Assembly: GCA_002007465.1 (NCBI GenBank)
Contig: LNAC01000003.1
Span: forward strand, 12,855,821-12,919,820
Reading direction: 5' to 3'
Length of the DNA: 64,000 nt
Source: Ailurus styani
Taxonomy: Eukaryota > Chordata > Mammalia > Carnivora > Ailuridae
Part shown: positions 13,083 through 23,944 of the stretch, piece after piece
Position numbering within the stretch: position 1 is the stretch's first letter
Layout: each line of letters begins with the position of its first letter
Notes under the pieces: model-generated
Databases searched by the model: none
Told to the model about the DNA's origin: nothing
What the model saw: the letters and a program-made list of their open reading frames with translations, nothing else
Made by a program: the position numbers and the translations under genes

Positions 13083-13196
13083 TTAAGAAAGATTTTATTT
13101 TTAAGTAATCTCTACATCCAGTGTGGGGTTCGAACCCACAACCCTGAGATCAAAAGTTGCGCACTCCATTGACAGAGCCAGCCAGACCTCCTTCTT
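13083..13196 (-). mobile_element. Short tRNA-type SINE without CT-rich region
   Basis: Reverse complement reads 'ggctggctctgtcaatggag', then 'gggttgtgggttcgaaccc' (a near-perfect Pol III B box, GGTTCGAACCC) and a short tail 'taaaaataaaatctt'. It lacks the CT-rich domain of the other copies. Perfect 11-bp TSD AAACTCACTTT at 13072-13082 and 13197-13207. Confidence 0.88.
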
Positions 13197-13207
13197 AAAC
13201 TCACTTT

Positions 13208-14264
13208 GAATGGTTGAAAATGATTATGTTTTACGGAATCTACTACATTTATTTACCTTTCTTTCTATGTTTTGCATTTATTTATGTTTTGCAATAATAG
13301 TTTAATGGATATTTTTGCACATAAATACTTTTTGTCAAAGAATAAGACCGTCTTCAATAATTGTACCTATTTTAAGGAATTTAATTAAATGAGATATATA
13401 TACTACTTTATATACTCAAATTTGATTGGTATTGTCGAAGAGTCCATTTACTTAAGCAAATGCCCATTGGGTTTCTACAAAGTATCCAGAAATCTACTAA
13501 ATGTTAAAAATGATACAAGGAATAACATTCTTGAACCCACAATTTCAAAAAATAGGTGAAATTATAAACAGATGCAGAATATTAGATACATACTTAAATA
13601 TATCATCGAATTCTACTTATTGAAAAAAAATGTAAGCAAAGGAAAACATTTAAGAGCATTAAAGTCTCTCAAAGAACATAACCAAATCCATATTGAAGTA
13701 GAGAAATGGTTTTAACAATCTCTGAAGTTGTTTTATGCTTTCAGAAGTCCATGAAAAGATTATGATAAAACAATTACAGTTTCTGACAAAAACAATAATG
13801 AATATAAACGTTCTTAGACAATCAGATCTGTACCCAAACTTGTGAATTGACATTCTCTGGAAATGAAAAATTCTGCTTGAGATTTCTTACCTTAACTTTC
13901 ATTGCTGCCATATAAAGTATGTAACTCTCAGTTTATTAGAAAATGTACTATCACCCTAAATATACATCACAGATTCCCTCAGAAGAGATCTATTTAGTTG
14001 AATATAAGCTTTTTTTAGTCATTGTTGGGAATTAATTGATCTGTATTCTCTTAGCTGAGAAATTCTCAACAAATTGCCTCTGCTCTCCTTACCCAAATTA
14101 TGTAAAGCAAGGGTGTGTTTGGATTATTCAATTTTGTATTTCCCAGAGGTTTATCTAAAAAGTAAAAGGTTGAAACATAAAAGTTCAGGACTTTGTATTG
14201 TCCCCTGTTTTTTTGTTTTATTTTATTTTGTTTTTGTTTGCTTGTTTGTTTGGTCTGGGTTTTG
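13208..14264. other. Unique AT-rich stretch, nothing recognised
   Basis: Only small AT-driven ORFs (for example 13659-13853, minus). No repeat family recognised. Confidence 0.5.
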
Positions 14265-14315
14265 TTTCTCTTCTCTCTCTCTCTCTCTCTTCCTTCTTTC
14301 TCCCTTTTTTTCTCC

Positions 14316-14362
<47 letters not shown>

Positions 14363-14470
14363 TTCTCTCTCTCTCTCATTTCCTCTCCTCTTCCTTCCTT
14401 CTCTGTCTCTCTCTCCCTCCCTCTTTCTTTCTTTTCCCTTCCTTCCTCCCTGTCCATCTTTCTTTCTTTG
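14265..14470. repeat. Long polypyrimidine tract: (TC)n, (TTTC)n, (TTCC)n
   Basis: About 200 bp almost without purines on the plus strand: (CT)n at 14270-14290, (CTTT)n at 14318-14361, then mixed CT and CCTT blocks. It generates long Ser/Phe/Leu-only and Lys/Arg/Glu-only frames on both strands (up to 154 codons) that are not genes. Confidence 0.95.
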
Positions 14471-15856
14471 AAAACCACCATAGTGGAGACCACAATAGTG
14501 ATCATAATACAGGAAATTACAGTGCATTAATCTCCTGAGAAGTCATATAATCTAAAAATAGAAACTTTTATGTCTACAGTAAGAATAGTTTATTATAATT
14601 CCATCCCCCTTTTTTTCTGAACTCATCTCCATCCCCAATTTTTTCCAAGCATTTTTTCCTTAAAAATGTTTTTTTAACTTAGAAATTCTCAAAATTGCTA
14701 TTCTTAGCTTGCTACTACTCCTATAAAGATATTTATTAATGTCCAACCAGAAAGAAGACAATGAGAGTGTCTACATAAAAGAGTAACATCTTGAATATTC
14801 TCGAACTAATTCATTTTGAGGATATCGTGTTAAAAGTGGACCCAAAACTCTCCTAGGAACTGGTGTACGGGTTTTCCACAGTTAGCTTTTTCTCTGAAGC
14901 TTTGTACAATGGAGAGTATCCTGAATGAGAGGTCTAAACACTTTGGTTATAGAGTTGTGTCTATAAATTAACTGGGTGACTATTCTGGAACCAATCATTC
15001 AAATTTTTGGTATATCAATGTGCTCTTCATTAAATGGAAGTATTTGTATCTATCCTTGCTAATCATGTCTTGCAATATATTGTCTTGTAATGGATATGAA
15101 AATATTATGAACTTTTAAGGCCAGACAGGCAAAAATTATAACAAATATCATGGACTAGAGTGATTGGATTTAAGTCTAAGGTAGGTAGTAAAGTGGGTGA
15201 ATCTTGGACACTGGAGAGAAATGAATTCCTCCTTTAGCATTATCCACTGGGGGATACATAATTTAGACTCCATGGTTGCACCTCAGATCACTGAGAGAAA
15301 ACATTAAAGCAACCTGCACGTCTAGAGGAGAAATGGTCAGTAAAACCAATCACTTATTTGTAAATATCAGACTTATAGGTAAGATTTTCTGAAGCACAAG
15401 AAGCAGAAAGAAGAGACAGATTAAAGGGGAAAAAAGGAATAAGACAAAATGTCAGTTGTAACTGATCACTGAGACATTTGACCGGAAGCTGAGTAGTTAA
15501 ATAGGTAACTTTTCCAACTTGTGTGGCTTCCAGTTCCCACTGATCTAGCCATCAGAGCATTCCAACTCCTACTCAAGTCAGTAAAACGGAGCCATAAATT
15601 GGCCAAAGACATGATTGAAGCAGAAGACACAAGCTTAGCAATTAGCTTTAAGGCTACTTAGAATCTTCTGGAGAAAGTTCCAGTGAAATAAGCTCATTGG
15701 CAGGCCTCCTCTGAGCATCCAGTAACATAAAAGTCTTCCTCTTCTCCAAACAGATTTCTGGGTCCGTTTCTACATCTCCTTTTTTGAAAAGAGAATTAGA
15801 GAAAGAAGAAAACTTCTTCTTCTAAAATTGGAGAAGAGGAATATATGTGTAAGCTT

Positions 15857-15858
<2 letters not shown>
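14471..15858. other. Unique stretch, nothing recognised
   Basis: No long ORF, RNA gene or repeat family recognised in about 1.4 kb. Confidence 0.5.

Positions 15859-15905
<47 letters not shown>
15859..15905. repeat. (CA)n microsatellite
   Basis: Uninterrupted CA dinucleotide run of about 23 units. A likely polymorphic marker. Confidence 0.98.
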
Positions 15906-15908
<3 letters not shown>

Positions 15909-16732
15909 TAGATGTGGGACCTCTGGTGGCCAATCCAATGGTAAAAGGGAGAAAGGGCAGTGGGTCTGGCCAATTAGCTCAGAGGGAGACAAATGTCAAA
16001 TCCATTTCTCTCTAGAGAGATCTGTTCTCTCTAGAACAGATTCAGTTCTAAAACTGCAATAGTAATTTAAACACTATACGCCTTAAGTACATAAACAAAT
16101 TTAATAGTGAAATTGTGGAGATCTTGCATGTTCCTAGGAAAAGAATAAAGAACTAAGGGGCTCTGCAGAGCTATACATTTATCAGCCTGCAACTCCCAAC
16201 TGAAAAGCGGCATCAACTCCTAAGTTATTCAAATCAGAGCTCTTATGATATTTGCTACTTCTCAATTCCCTTTTCTGTCACCCTCAAAACAAAATGCAGA
16301 TATGCAGGAATTTTATTACACAGCTACCACTTGAACATCCACAAATATCAGCAACATACTGGAACTTTATGAAGAGGGGATGTTAATTTACATACGTGGC
16401 CTTTGGATCTATCTGCTCAGTCTTTCCAAGTCTCAGGAACTGTAAGAGTTAATGAGGAAAGCCAAGCAAAAGTCTTGCAATGATATCCAGAACAATATTG
16501 CAGATGTGTGGAGCCTGAAGAAGGTGGAGCCCATTTATTCTGCATGCATATTTAATATGTAAAATTATTTTTAAGTCTTAAAACAACCTCCTGGAAATGC
16601 TGTGAACTGCAGAGCTAGGCAGATCCGATGCATTCTTAAATATAAAGAAGAAAGAAAAGAAATGCACCAAGAGTAAAAAAAAAAAAAATCCTGGTTACTC
16701 ACGATTCTTTTCACCTCTCCACCTTGACCCAG
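15906..16732. other. Unique stretch, nothing recognised
   Basis: Contains a short palindromic cluster 'ctctctagagagatctgttctctctagaacag' style (16008-16036), no ORF of note and no recognised repeat. Confidence 0.45.
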
Positions 16733-16816
16733 CTTTCATTCTGCCCGAGAGACCCACAGGAGAAGTTATTTCTGCCATCGAGAGCAGCAGCATCAGTAAT
16801 AGCACAGCCATGCCAG
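16733..16816 (+). other. Exon-like segment bounded by splice-site motifs
   Basis: A pyrimidine-rich stretch 'cttttcacctctccacct' runs into 'tgacccAG' (AG at 16731-16732), and 84 bp later 'gccAG|GTAAAA' gives a good donor (GT at 16817-16818). The enclosed 84 bp equals 28 codons and is open in the frame starting CTT TCA TTC (LSFCPRDPQE...). It may be a chance pairing of acceptor and donor. No partner exon was identified, so coding function is unproven. Confidence 0.25.
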
Positions 16817-16818
16817 GT

Positions 16819-17776
16819 AAAAATAACCTCTATGGAGAGTCCTGTCACAGACGAACCTGAGGCTTTTCCTGGGACTAGAAACCTGGAGCCAATCCTGTCA
16901 TTTCACTCAGCAGAAATGCAAAAATGCTGTTTTCCCCATAAATTTTAAAAAAGCAGGTACGTTCTCATCCATTTGAATTATGCAGGAATGTTAAAAAAAA
17001 TTAGAAGGGATGTAAACCCTTCCTCTATCCATAAGCAAAATGTCAGGAGAGATAAGCTGACAATTTTCTCTGGTCTCTCTGCAGCTACCAGTTCCTAACC
17101 TGCTCCTGCCAACTCTCACTTCTTCCAAATGTTTGTCAACATTTTTCATAACACGATAACAAGAAGCTGAGATTTTAGCATTTTCCCACCTACCCATTCC
17201 TGTACCGCAGATTATAGTACTTGATGAACCTGAATATTTAATTTTGGCACTGCAAACACACCTCATTTCAAACAGAGGTGGTTGTTAAGGAAAGGGGGGG
17301 AACACTTGTTCTCAAAACTCTAGCGTCTTAGAGAAGGGATTAGATATATAAATATCTGCTGGTAAGGCATGATAAAAATACCTCTGAAAAAAGGGAGTGA
17401 TAAACAATCATCTTTCCTACTTAGCTTGTACTATGTTTTTTTTTTCAATTCAAAGGATAATGTCAAGAGACAATCAGCCAAAAATATCCCAAATCCATGA
17501 AGCAGGGCAAAATGTAATGTACACTGTATATTCAAGGATCGTCTGCATTGTATCATACACACTTGTTTGCTTTGTAAATACATGTTGGTAAATTCTCTCT
17601 CTCCTGTTTCCTGCAGAATGGTTTTTATCACCTCATAAGCTGAGCTTGTTTTTCAGCAAATTATACTTCTCTGTTTTACAATTAAGTCTATTTCTCCCAG
17701 GAAAATTGCAATATTGTCTGGATTATTTTGCAACTACGCTGCAATGACATAAGAAGCTTGCCTTCGCTTTGGGACC
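16819..17776. other. Unique stretch, nothing recognised
   Basis: Several small ORFs on both strands (60-91 codons) without recognisable features. No repeat family identified. Confidence 0.45.
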
Positions 17777-17784
17777 AAACATAT

Positions 17785-17978
17785 ATTTTTTTAAGATTTT
17801 ATTTATTTATTTCACAGAAGGAGAGAGATCACAAGGAGGCAGAGAGGCAGGCAGGGTGGGGGGGAGGCAGGCTCTCCGCTGAGCAGGGAGCCCCATGCGG
17901 GTCTCGATCCCAGGACCCTGAGATCATGACCTGAGCCGAAAGCAGAGGCTTTAACCCACTGAGCCACCCAGGCGCCCC
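17785..17978 (-). mobile_element. Can-SINE (mustelid-type)
   Basis: Near-consensus reverse-oriented copy ending 'gccacccaggcgcccc'. TSD AAACATAT at 17777-17784 and 17979-17986, extendable through AT-rich flank. Confidence 0.96.
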
Positions 17979-18340
17979 AAACATATTTTTTAATGATAAA
18001 AATAATTTTATGCCCCTAAGAACATTACAGAATAACAATCTATATACATTTATTTTAACAAGCATATAAAGCTATTTTAGGATATTGCTAACCACATAAT
18101 GATATTCTACAACTTGACCTATATCTGCAGTGAAATAGTTCCAACAGCTGCCAAAACGTATTTCTAGAACACGTACCTGAGACTGTGCTGTTTATTGTTA
18201 TCCCCTGCACTGCAGCAAAGGAGAAGGAAGAAAATAGAAGTCTACAGCAGCCAAGCAGATAACATAAATTGAGGAAACGGGCTGCGTGGAAGACAAGAGG
18301 GGGAAGTGGGGATTGGGGCACGTGCAGAGAACTCCCGTGA

Positions 18341-18396
18341 AAGATGGCGGCCGCCCCTCAACTTCAGCTGCGTATTGCCCCCTCCTGGGGTGCCAG
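18341..18396 (+). promoter_or_regulatory. YY1-like site overlapping a Kozak ATG; possible 5' exon
   Basis: AAGATGGCGGCCGC matches the YY1 consensus (AAGATGGCGGC) and puts an ATG at 18344 in good context. The frame reads MAAAPQLQLRIAPSWGA and meets a possible donor CCAG|GTGTTT (GT at 18397-18398) before an in-frame stop near 18412. Upstream is a G-rich run with CACGTG at 18319-18324. Such ATG-YY1 arrangements mark first exons of housekeeping genes or their copies. There is no TATA box and no downstream exon was seen, so this is a candidate only. Confidence 0.3.
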
Positions 18397-18648
18397 GTGT
18401 TTCAAATTTTAACTGAGAGGATAGAAATTCAGATTATTATGAGGAATCTTCTCAGTTTTAAAGCAAAAATGACACGACTCTAAACATTTTAACTAGTTAT
18501 AGAGACAGAGCATTCTGAATATGGTTCTAACTTAAATTTTCCAGAGTCCTCGATGCAAGAAATGTTCTTTGAATTTCTATAACATATCAATATATCATTA
18601 ATAGGAAATATCCATATAATAAGCACACAGTTTAAAGGGAGAGACATA

Positions 18649-18836
18649 TTTTATGAATACTTTTTAAAGATTTATTTGTTTGAGAGAGAGAGAGAGCAGA
18701 GAGAGAGTGAGAAGGAGGGAGAAGGAGGCTCCCTGCTAAGCAGAGAGACCTACATGGGGCTCCATCCCAGGACCCTATGATCATGACCTGAGCTGAAGGC
18801 AGATGCTTAACCACCTGAGCCACCTAGACCACTGTA
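18649..18836 (-). mobile_element. Can-SINE, diverged
   Basis: Reverse-oriented copy with GAGAGAGAG middle and diverged head 'gagccacctagaccac'. TSD GGAGAGACATA at 18638-18648 and 18837-18847 is perfect; the 12 bases before the T-run (TTTTATGAATAC) are probably decayed tail. Confidence 0.9.
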
Positions 18837-18847
18837 GGAGAGACATA

Positions 18848-19218
18848 GTAAAAAGAAAAAATTTCATGCAATATGTATGATAAATGCAGTGAAAACCCAT
18901 ATGTAATTTCTGTGGAATTACAGAAGAGAAAATAGTTTGTCTGGGGGCATTAAGGAAGGCTTTTTATTTTTTCTCATTCCTGTTAAGAGCCATAAAATCT
19001 AACTATACTAGGAAACACCATTTTCTCCAAAAGAACATGAACTTACAGACTGTTGGTTTTTTTTAACATGTTATCTTTCTATTTGAAACATCTTTTCCCA
19101 TCACTACTTTGTATAATCCTATTAATGCTTAATAGCTTAATACGATTGTATCTTCTCAGACTTTCTCAGGTACAATTATCCATTTCTCTCATGACTTATT
19201 CACCAGGAAGTAGAGATC
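18848..19218. other. Unique stretch, nothing recognised
   Basis: AT-rich sequence between two SINEs with no ORF or repeat recognised. Confidence 0.5.
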
Positions 19219-19229
19219 TCAGAAATTTT

Positions 19230-19418
19230 TTTTAAGATTTTATTTATTTATTTGACAGAGAGAGAGAGCACAAGTAGGCAGAGCAACAGGCAGAGGGAGA
19301 GGGAGAAGCAGGCTTCCCTCCGAACAGGGAGCCTGATGCAGGACTCAATCCCAGAACCCTGGGATCATGACCTGAGCTGAAGGCAGCCGCTTAACTGACT
19401 GAGCCACCCAGGTGACCC
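19230..19418 (-). mobile_element. Can-SINE
   Basis: Reverse-oriented, complete. Flanks 'tcagaaattttt' and 'tcagcaattattt' give an imperfect TSD. Confidence 0.93.
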
Positions 19419-19442
19419 TCAGCAATTATTTTAAAGGTTAAA

Positions 19443-19487
<45 letters not shown>
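19443..19487. repeat. (CG)n(TG)n alternating purine-pyrimidine tract
   Basis: About 8 CG units run directly into about 15 TG units. The CpG run is unusual in otherwise CpG-poor DNA. Alternating CG/TG favours left-handed Z-DNA. Confidence 0.97.
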
Positions 19488-19492
<5 letters not shown>

Positions 19493-19663
19493 ATACTAGG
19501 TGTATATCTCATCGTGGGCCTAGCTGTATTATATTGTCTTTATATCCCTAAATTCAGTAATGATTGCTGTACACAGAAGAAACTCACTAAAAGTTTGAAC
19601 TGATGGTACATTTTTCCCAAGTTAGGGTTTTTATTTGAGTTGGTAAGTTTTAAAATTGAGACA

Positions 19664-19801
19664 TAACTTTTTAAAAAAATTTATTTTTTTTATTATGTTC
19701 AATTAGTCAACATATATCATTAGTTTTTGATGTAGTGTTCAACGATTCATTAGTTGTGTATAACACCCAGTGCTCATCACCACACGTGCCCTCCTTAACT
19801 C
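19664..19801 (-). mobile_element. Carnivoran L1 3' end, 5'-truncated
   Basis: Reverse complement reads 'ggagggcacgtggtgatgag', 'cactgggtgttatacacaac', and ends 'ttgaacataataaaaaaaa', the standard terminus of carnivoran L1. Only about 138 bp remain. Confidence 0.85.
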
Positions 19802-19844
19802 TTTAAAACAGCCAGGATAACTCCTTTCTTGCTCTGGGCGTGTG

Positions 19845-19919
19845 TTTATATGTTGTCATTTGTTTTCCCTGGGCATTAGCACTAGAAAATATTACAGATA
19901 AATAGGAAACTGTACTTAT
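19845..19919. repeat. Copy 1 of a diverged local duplication
   Basis: The 75-bp segment beginning 'tttatatgttgtcatttg' aligns without gaps to 20266-20340 ('tttatatgctatcatttg...'), at about three-quarters identity by eye. Confidence 0.65.
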
Positions 19920-19950
19920 ATTTATTCTCTTTCAGTTAAAGTTAGTTCTA

Positions 19951-20107
19951 GGGGTGCCTGGGTGGTTCAGTCAGTTAAGCACATGACTCTTGATTTCAGC
20001 TCAGGTCGTGATCTCAGGGTTGTGAGATCGAGTCCCGAGTCAGGTTAAGAGTCTCCCTCTTTCTTTCTGTGTCTCCCCTCTCTAAAAAACATAGAAATAA
20101 ATAAATA
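19951..20107 (+). mobile_element. Can-SINE, older subtype
   Basis: Head 'ggggtgcctgggtggttcag' with 'actcttgatttcagctcagg' and tail AAATAAATAAATAA. TSD 'aagttagttcta' (19939-19950) against 'aagtcaattcta' (20108-20119). It lies between the two copies of the 75-bp local duplication. Confidence 0.93.
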
Positions 20108-20265
20108 AAGTCAATTCTAACCATAAAATAAAATCACATCTTAGTCTCCTATGAGCTACATGACACTAGTAAAAGCTTAAAACTTACATTCTGTATTAAT
20201 TTTCAGGTGGTGAGAATCAGGAGATCATCACAAGGGAGCAATTATGAATATGTGATACACATTTA

Positions 20266-20340
20266 TTTATATGCTATCATTTGCATTCCTTCGCCATTAG
20301 TATTACAAGATGTCATAGATAAAAAGGAAATCCTAGTTAC
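20266..20340. repeat. Copy 2 of a diverged local duplication
   Basis: Partner of 19845-19919. It is followed immediately by the 32-bp tandem pair. Confidence 0.65.
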
Positions 20341-20402
20341 ATTCTAAGACCAGCTTTCTAATCTGCAGACGCATTCTAAAACCAGCGTTCAAATATGCAA
20401 AC
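20339..20402. repeat. 32-bp tandem duplication
   Basis: 20339-20370 ('acattctaagaccagctttc...') and 20371-20402 ('gcattctaaaaccagcgttc...') match at 26 of 32 positions with no gap. Confidence 0.8.
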
Positions 20403-20734
20403 TTTTTAACAGAAAGGCACTGAAGATTATCAGCAGATGGGACTAGACTGCTCTAAAATTACAAATTGGTACAAAGCCAGTTATTTGGCAGTCACATCCT
20501 AAATTCCGCATGTCCACAGCTATTTCTACTTAAGACATCGAATAGGCAAAGTGCATTTCTGCACCTTCAATTCCTTCCTTCTCCAAGCACTGCCTCCACT
20601 TGGCTGTGTAAACACACACTCTGGTCTGAGCCAATGGAGTTGAGCAGTCTCATTCTTCCTAAGTGAAAGTCATCAGTCAGCCAATCAAATATATTAATCC
20701 TGACTCAAGGAAGTTAATGGGAGCAGTCAAAAGA

Positions 20735-20870
20735 CTCCTATCATTCATTCATTCAACAAATGTTTTCTGAGCATCCAACATGTGTCAGGTGCTAGGCTAA
20801 TTACTGAGGAGTTACAATAAATCAATGAATGTGGTCACTGTTCTCATGGATCTGATATTCTAGTAAGTGG
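20735..20870 (-). repeat. L2 LINE 3' end
   Basis: Antisense L2 terminus: 'cattcattcattcaacaaat', 'tgtgtcaggtgctaggcta', then 'tctcatggatctgatattct'. The (CATT)n is the reverse of the L2 terminal TGAATGAATGAA. Confidence 0.85.
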
Positions 20871-21904
20871 AAATAGACACCATTACCTTGGTGAGTGATA
20901 GCAATGATAGAAATAAAGAAAAACAAATAGAAAATAAATAGATTAGAAACACATTCTGAAGGCAGGATCAACAAAATTGGTTGGTGAATTACATGTAGAG
21001 AGTGTGGGAAAATGGGTTCCAAGGTTGCTGCTGCCTTCTGGGATGGACTTCTTGGGGTGGAGCTATCTAAGTAGACCTGAGGATCAAAGGTGGAGACAAG
21101 GGTCTTTGAACTTCTCCTCCTCTTCCTTCTACTTCTTTTCGTTAAATAACTTTCCAACACATCACTATCATTTCAAACCAAGTAGGGAAAGAATACTGAA
21201 AGTTGTGTGAGAAGAAGAAAAACACATACCTGTATAAAAAATAAGACCTTACATCTAATGAGAAATGGCATATTTGTCCACAACATATAAAGGTCTTAGT
21301 TCTCACAGAAGGCAGATTTGAATTAAACAAAGCACAATGGCTACCAGGTGGCCAATGGATCTGAAGGGGTATGAGAGTTATTATTGGAAAACCAGTTAAA
21401 GGCTATTGTAGCAGTTCAGGTAAGATATGATAATGGCTTTGGGTTTCTGACTGGAGAGATGCACAGATGCACAGAGTTGAAAGAAGTAAAAGACATGCAG
21501 CTGCTTTATGGTTGGGAAACATGTGTCCTTAATCATCAGTTATAGACAGTATGGCCCAACCATGAGTAATATTAGTGGTTGTTTCAATTATAAATCAATA
21601 ATAGTAGCAATAACATGTGAGATATCCCCGTACCATATTTTACAGGATAACACTCTTGTCTAGGGGATAATAGCACAACTAGGTTTGTGTTTGTGTTTTA
21701 TTTTGTTTGTTTGACTAGCGAAGTACTTTTGAAAATTTTCATTTGCATCTGTTTGGTCAGGCATAGGGTCACAGTTCTTAATTGTTTCTAAGTTTTCACT
21801 CCAGCTAGATGGCCATGCACAGTTAGGCTAAAGGTCTAGTTTCAGAACGTATTTTATAACCAGATTATTACAGATTGTCACTCTCTTACATAAAATCCTC
21901 TATT
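20871..21904. other. Unique stretch, nothing recognised
   Basis: The 112-codon minus ORF at 20822-21160 begins in unique DNA and runs into the L2 fragment. It shows a basic KRSRRKRRRSSK run from a CT-rich stretch and nothing gene-like. Confidence 0.45.
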
Positions 21905-22290
21905 TTTTTAAATTACCTTTCCCAGATTTGTTGAGATATAAGTAGCATATAACATTGTGTAAGCTTAAGGTGTACAATATGTCGATTTGATACACTTATA
22001 TATTGCAAAAAGATCACCACCCTTGAATTAGCTAACACCCGCATAAGGGTCACATAATAACATTTCTTTTTGGTGATGAGAACATGTAAAATTTACTCTC
22101 TTAGCAAATTTCAAGTCTATAATACAGTATTGTGAGCTATAATCACTATGCTGTACATTAGATCCCTAGAACTTATGCGCCATATAACTGGAAGTTTGTA
22201 TTCTTTGACCAATATCTCTCTTTCCCTCTCCTGTCCATCATTCTAGTCTCTGCTTTTATGAGTTTGATAAAATGGCCTATGTCTAAGAGA
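21905..22290 (-). mobile_element. Old L1 3'-UTR fragment (L1M type)
   Basis: Antisense of a familiar L1M 3' end: 'ttgttgagatataagtagc', 'cattgtgtaagcttaaggtg', 'tgctgtacattagatccct' and 'ataactggaagtttgtat' in the expected order. Confidence 0.82.
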
Positions 22291-23427
22291 TCTCTGCCTA
22301 TCAGAGATAGGACAGCATCAGACACATTGTAGAACCTCAATATCTCATATAAACGATCTATTGGTATGACTTTCCCCTGGGAAGAACATCAACATGGAAT
22401 AAAAATTGAGTGGTGGTGTTCTTTTTTTTTTTTAACTTTTCCCAAGAAGCCCTACATCCACCCCTGGCACCTGCTTTTTAGAAGGAGGCTAGTGAATTTC
22501 TTTTTATGTCTTGTGAAAGAGGATACCCCATTTCTTAAGAACATTCCACCCACTGCTTTATTGGTACCACATTACAATAATCAGTGGTATCATAGAACAT
22601 TAGAGAAGGACAAGAACTTAAAATTCAACCACAATTAATTTTATATCACCTGAAGTAGATTCCACCAATTAGATCTATAAAGATGTATATGAGCTAAAAA
22701 TACTTTTGCAAAAATGATTTCATTTTTTCCTTAATGCCATGATCAATAAAAAAATGTTTACGTAGGACAGTGTCTCATTCTTTCTACCAGTGATTGGAAC
22801 AGCTATTTATACATAGTCTCAATAACTGTTTAATTGAATGAATAAATTAACAAATAAGAAGGACTGTTTTATGTGAATAACACCAAATTTTAATTGGACA
22901 CATGGATATATAAAATAGGCTACTAGTAAGTCTGAAATTCTTTTAGCAACTACACAAGAATGATGTATACATACATTGATAGATGTACAGAGATACTGTG
23001 TTGAGTCCTAAACAGGTAGGAGACATAACTATGCCCATTAACTCATGATTTAGTTAATCAGACAGCAAAAAAACTTAGAAAAAAGAAATAAAAACACAAA
23101 TGAGTCATGTTCTAAAGAATTAAAGAAACATTTAATGCTGAAGGAGTCTGGGAAATAGATTAGGTATCAAGGAAATGTGTACAAGAAGGTTTGACATAGG
23201 CAGGACTAAATTAAAGATTCACCAAGGACAGATGATAGGTAACCAGTGTTAGAATATGTAGTACAGGAGTGAAAAAATGAGAAAAAGACTTGGACGTGCA
23301 TTTGTAAGGCCATGGGAACAGGGCCTCCTGTTGCTGGGACCGACACCATTTATAGGAAAGCCACAGTGAAAGGCAGGTGAGTGTCACATAACATACAGTG
23401 CTGATTCAAGGAGCATGGACTTAGGTC
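22291..23427. other. Unique stretch, nothing recognised
   Basis: The 90-codon ORF at 22366-22638 has no recognised domain. No repeat family seen. Confidence 0.45.
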
Positions 23428-23439
23428 TAGAAGGAGGAG

Positions 23440-23633
23440 GGGCGCCTGGGTGGATCAGTGGGTTAAGCCTCTGCCTTCGGCTCAGGTCATGATCTCAGGG
23501 TCCTGGGATTGAGCCCCGCATCGGGCTCTCTGCTCAGTGGAGAGCCTGCTTCCCCCTCTCCCTCTGCCTGCCTCTCTGTCTACTTGTGCTCTCTCTGTCA
23601 AATAAATAAATAAAATCTTTAAAGAAAAAAAAA
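23440..23633 (+). mobile_element. Can-SINE (mustelid-type)
   Basis: Near-consensus full copy. TSD TAGAAGGAGGAG (23428-23439) against TAGAACGAGGAG (23634-23645), one mismatch. Confidence 0.96.
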
Positions 23634-23780
23634 TAGAACGAGGAGAAAATGTTACAAATTCTGAGCAAGGCAGTTTGAGGAAAAAGGCCACTACTATCAT
23701 AAATGGAAAGGTAGTGTCCCAGCAAATTGACAGATCCTTAACGTTAATTGAACAAGAAGATCTCTTTGTCACGTATTTAA

Positions 23781-23903
23781 AAAAATTTTTTTTCTAAGTG
23801 TGTGGATCCCCACATGAGGCTTGGGCTCACGGCCCTGAGATCAAGACCCCAGCTGAGATCAAGAGTCAGATGCTTTAACTGACTGAGCCACCCAGGCACC
23901 CCT
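23781..23903 (-). mobile_element. Short tRNA-type SINE, rearranged
   Basis: Head 'tgactgagccacccaggcac' is present, the CT-rich middle is absent, and 'gatcaaga' / 'gagatcaaga' blocks are repeated inside. The flank 'tctttgtcacgtatttaa' (23763-23780) recurs as 'cctttgtcatgtatttaa' at 23927-23944, so the insertion may extend to 23926; a shorter CTTTGT repeat at 23903 makes the edge ambiguous. Confidence 0.8.
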
Positions 23904-23944
23904 TTGTAAAATTTTAAGTTTTTTTTCCTTTGTCATGTATTTAA

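Noticed and set aside
14066..14538. Overlapping 92-154-codon ORFs on both strands rich in Ser/Phe/Leu or Lys/Arg/Glu
   Set aside because: They are translations of the polypyrimidine tract; open in several frames at once.
15859..15973. 67-codon minus ORF with a Cys-Val run
   Set aside because: It is the CA microsatellite read on the other strand.
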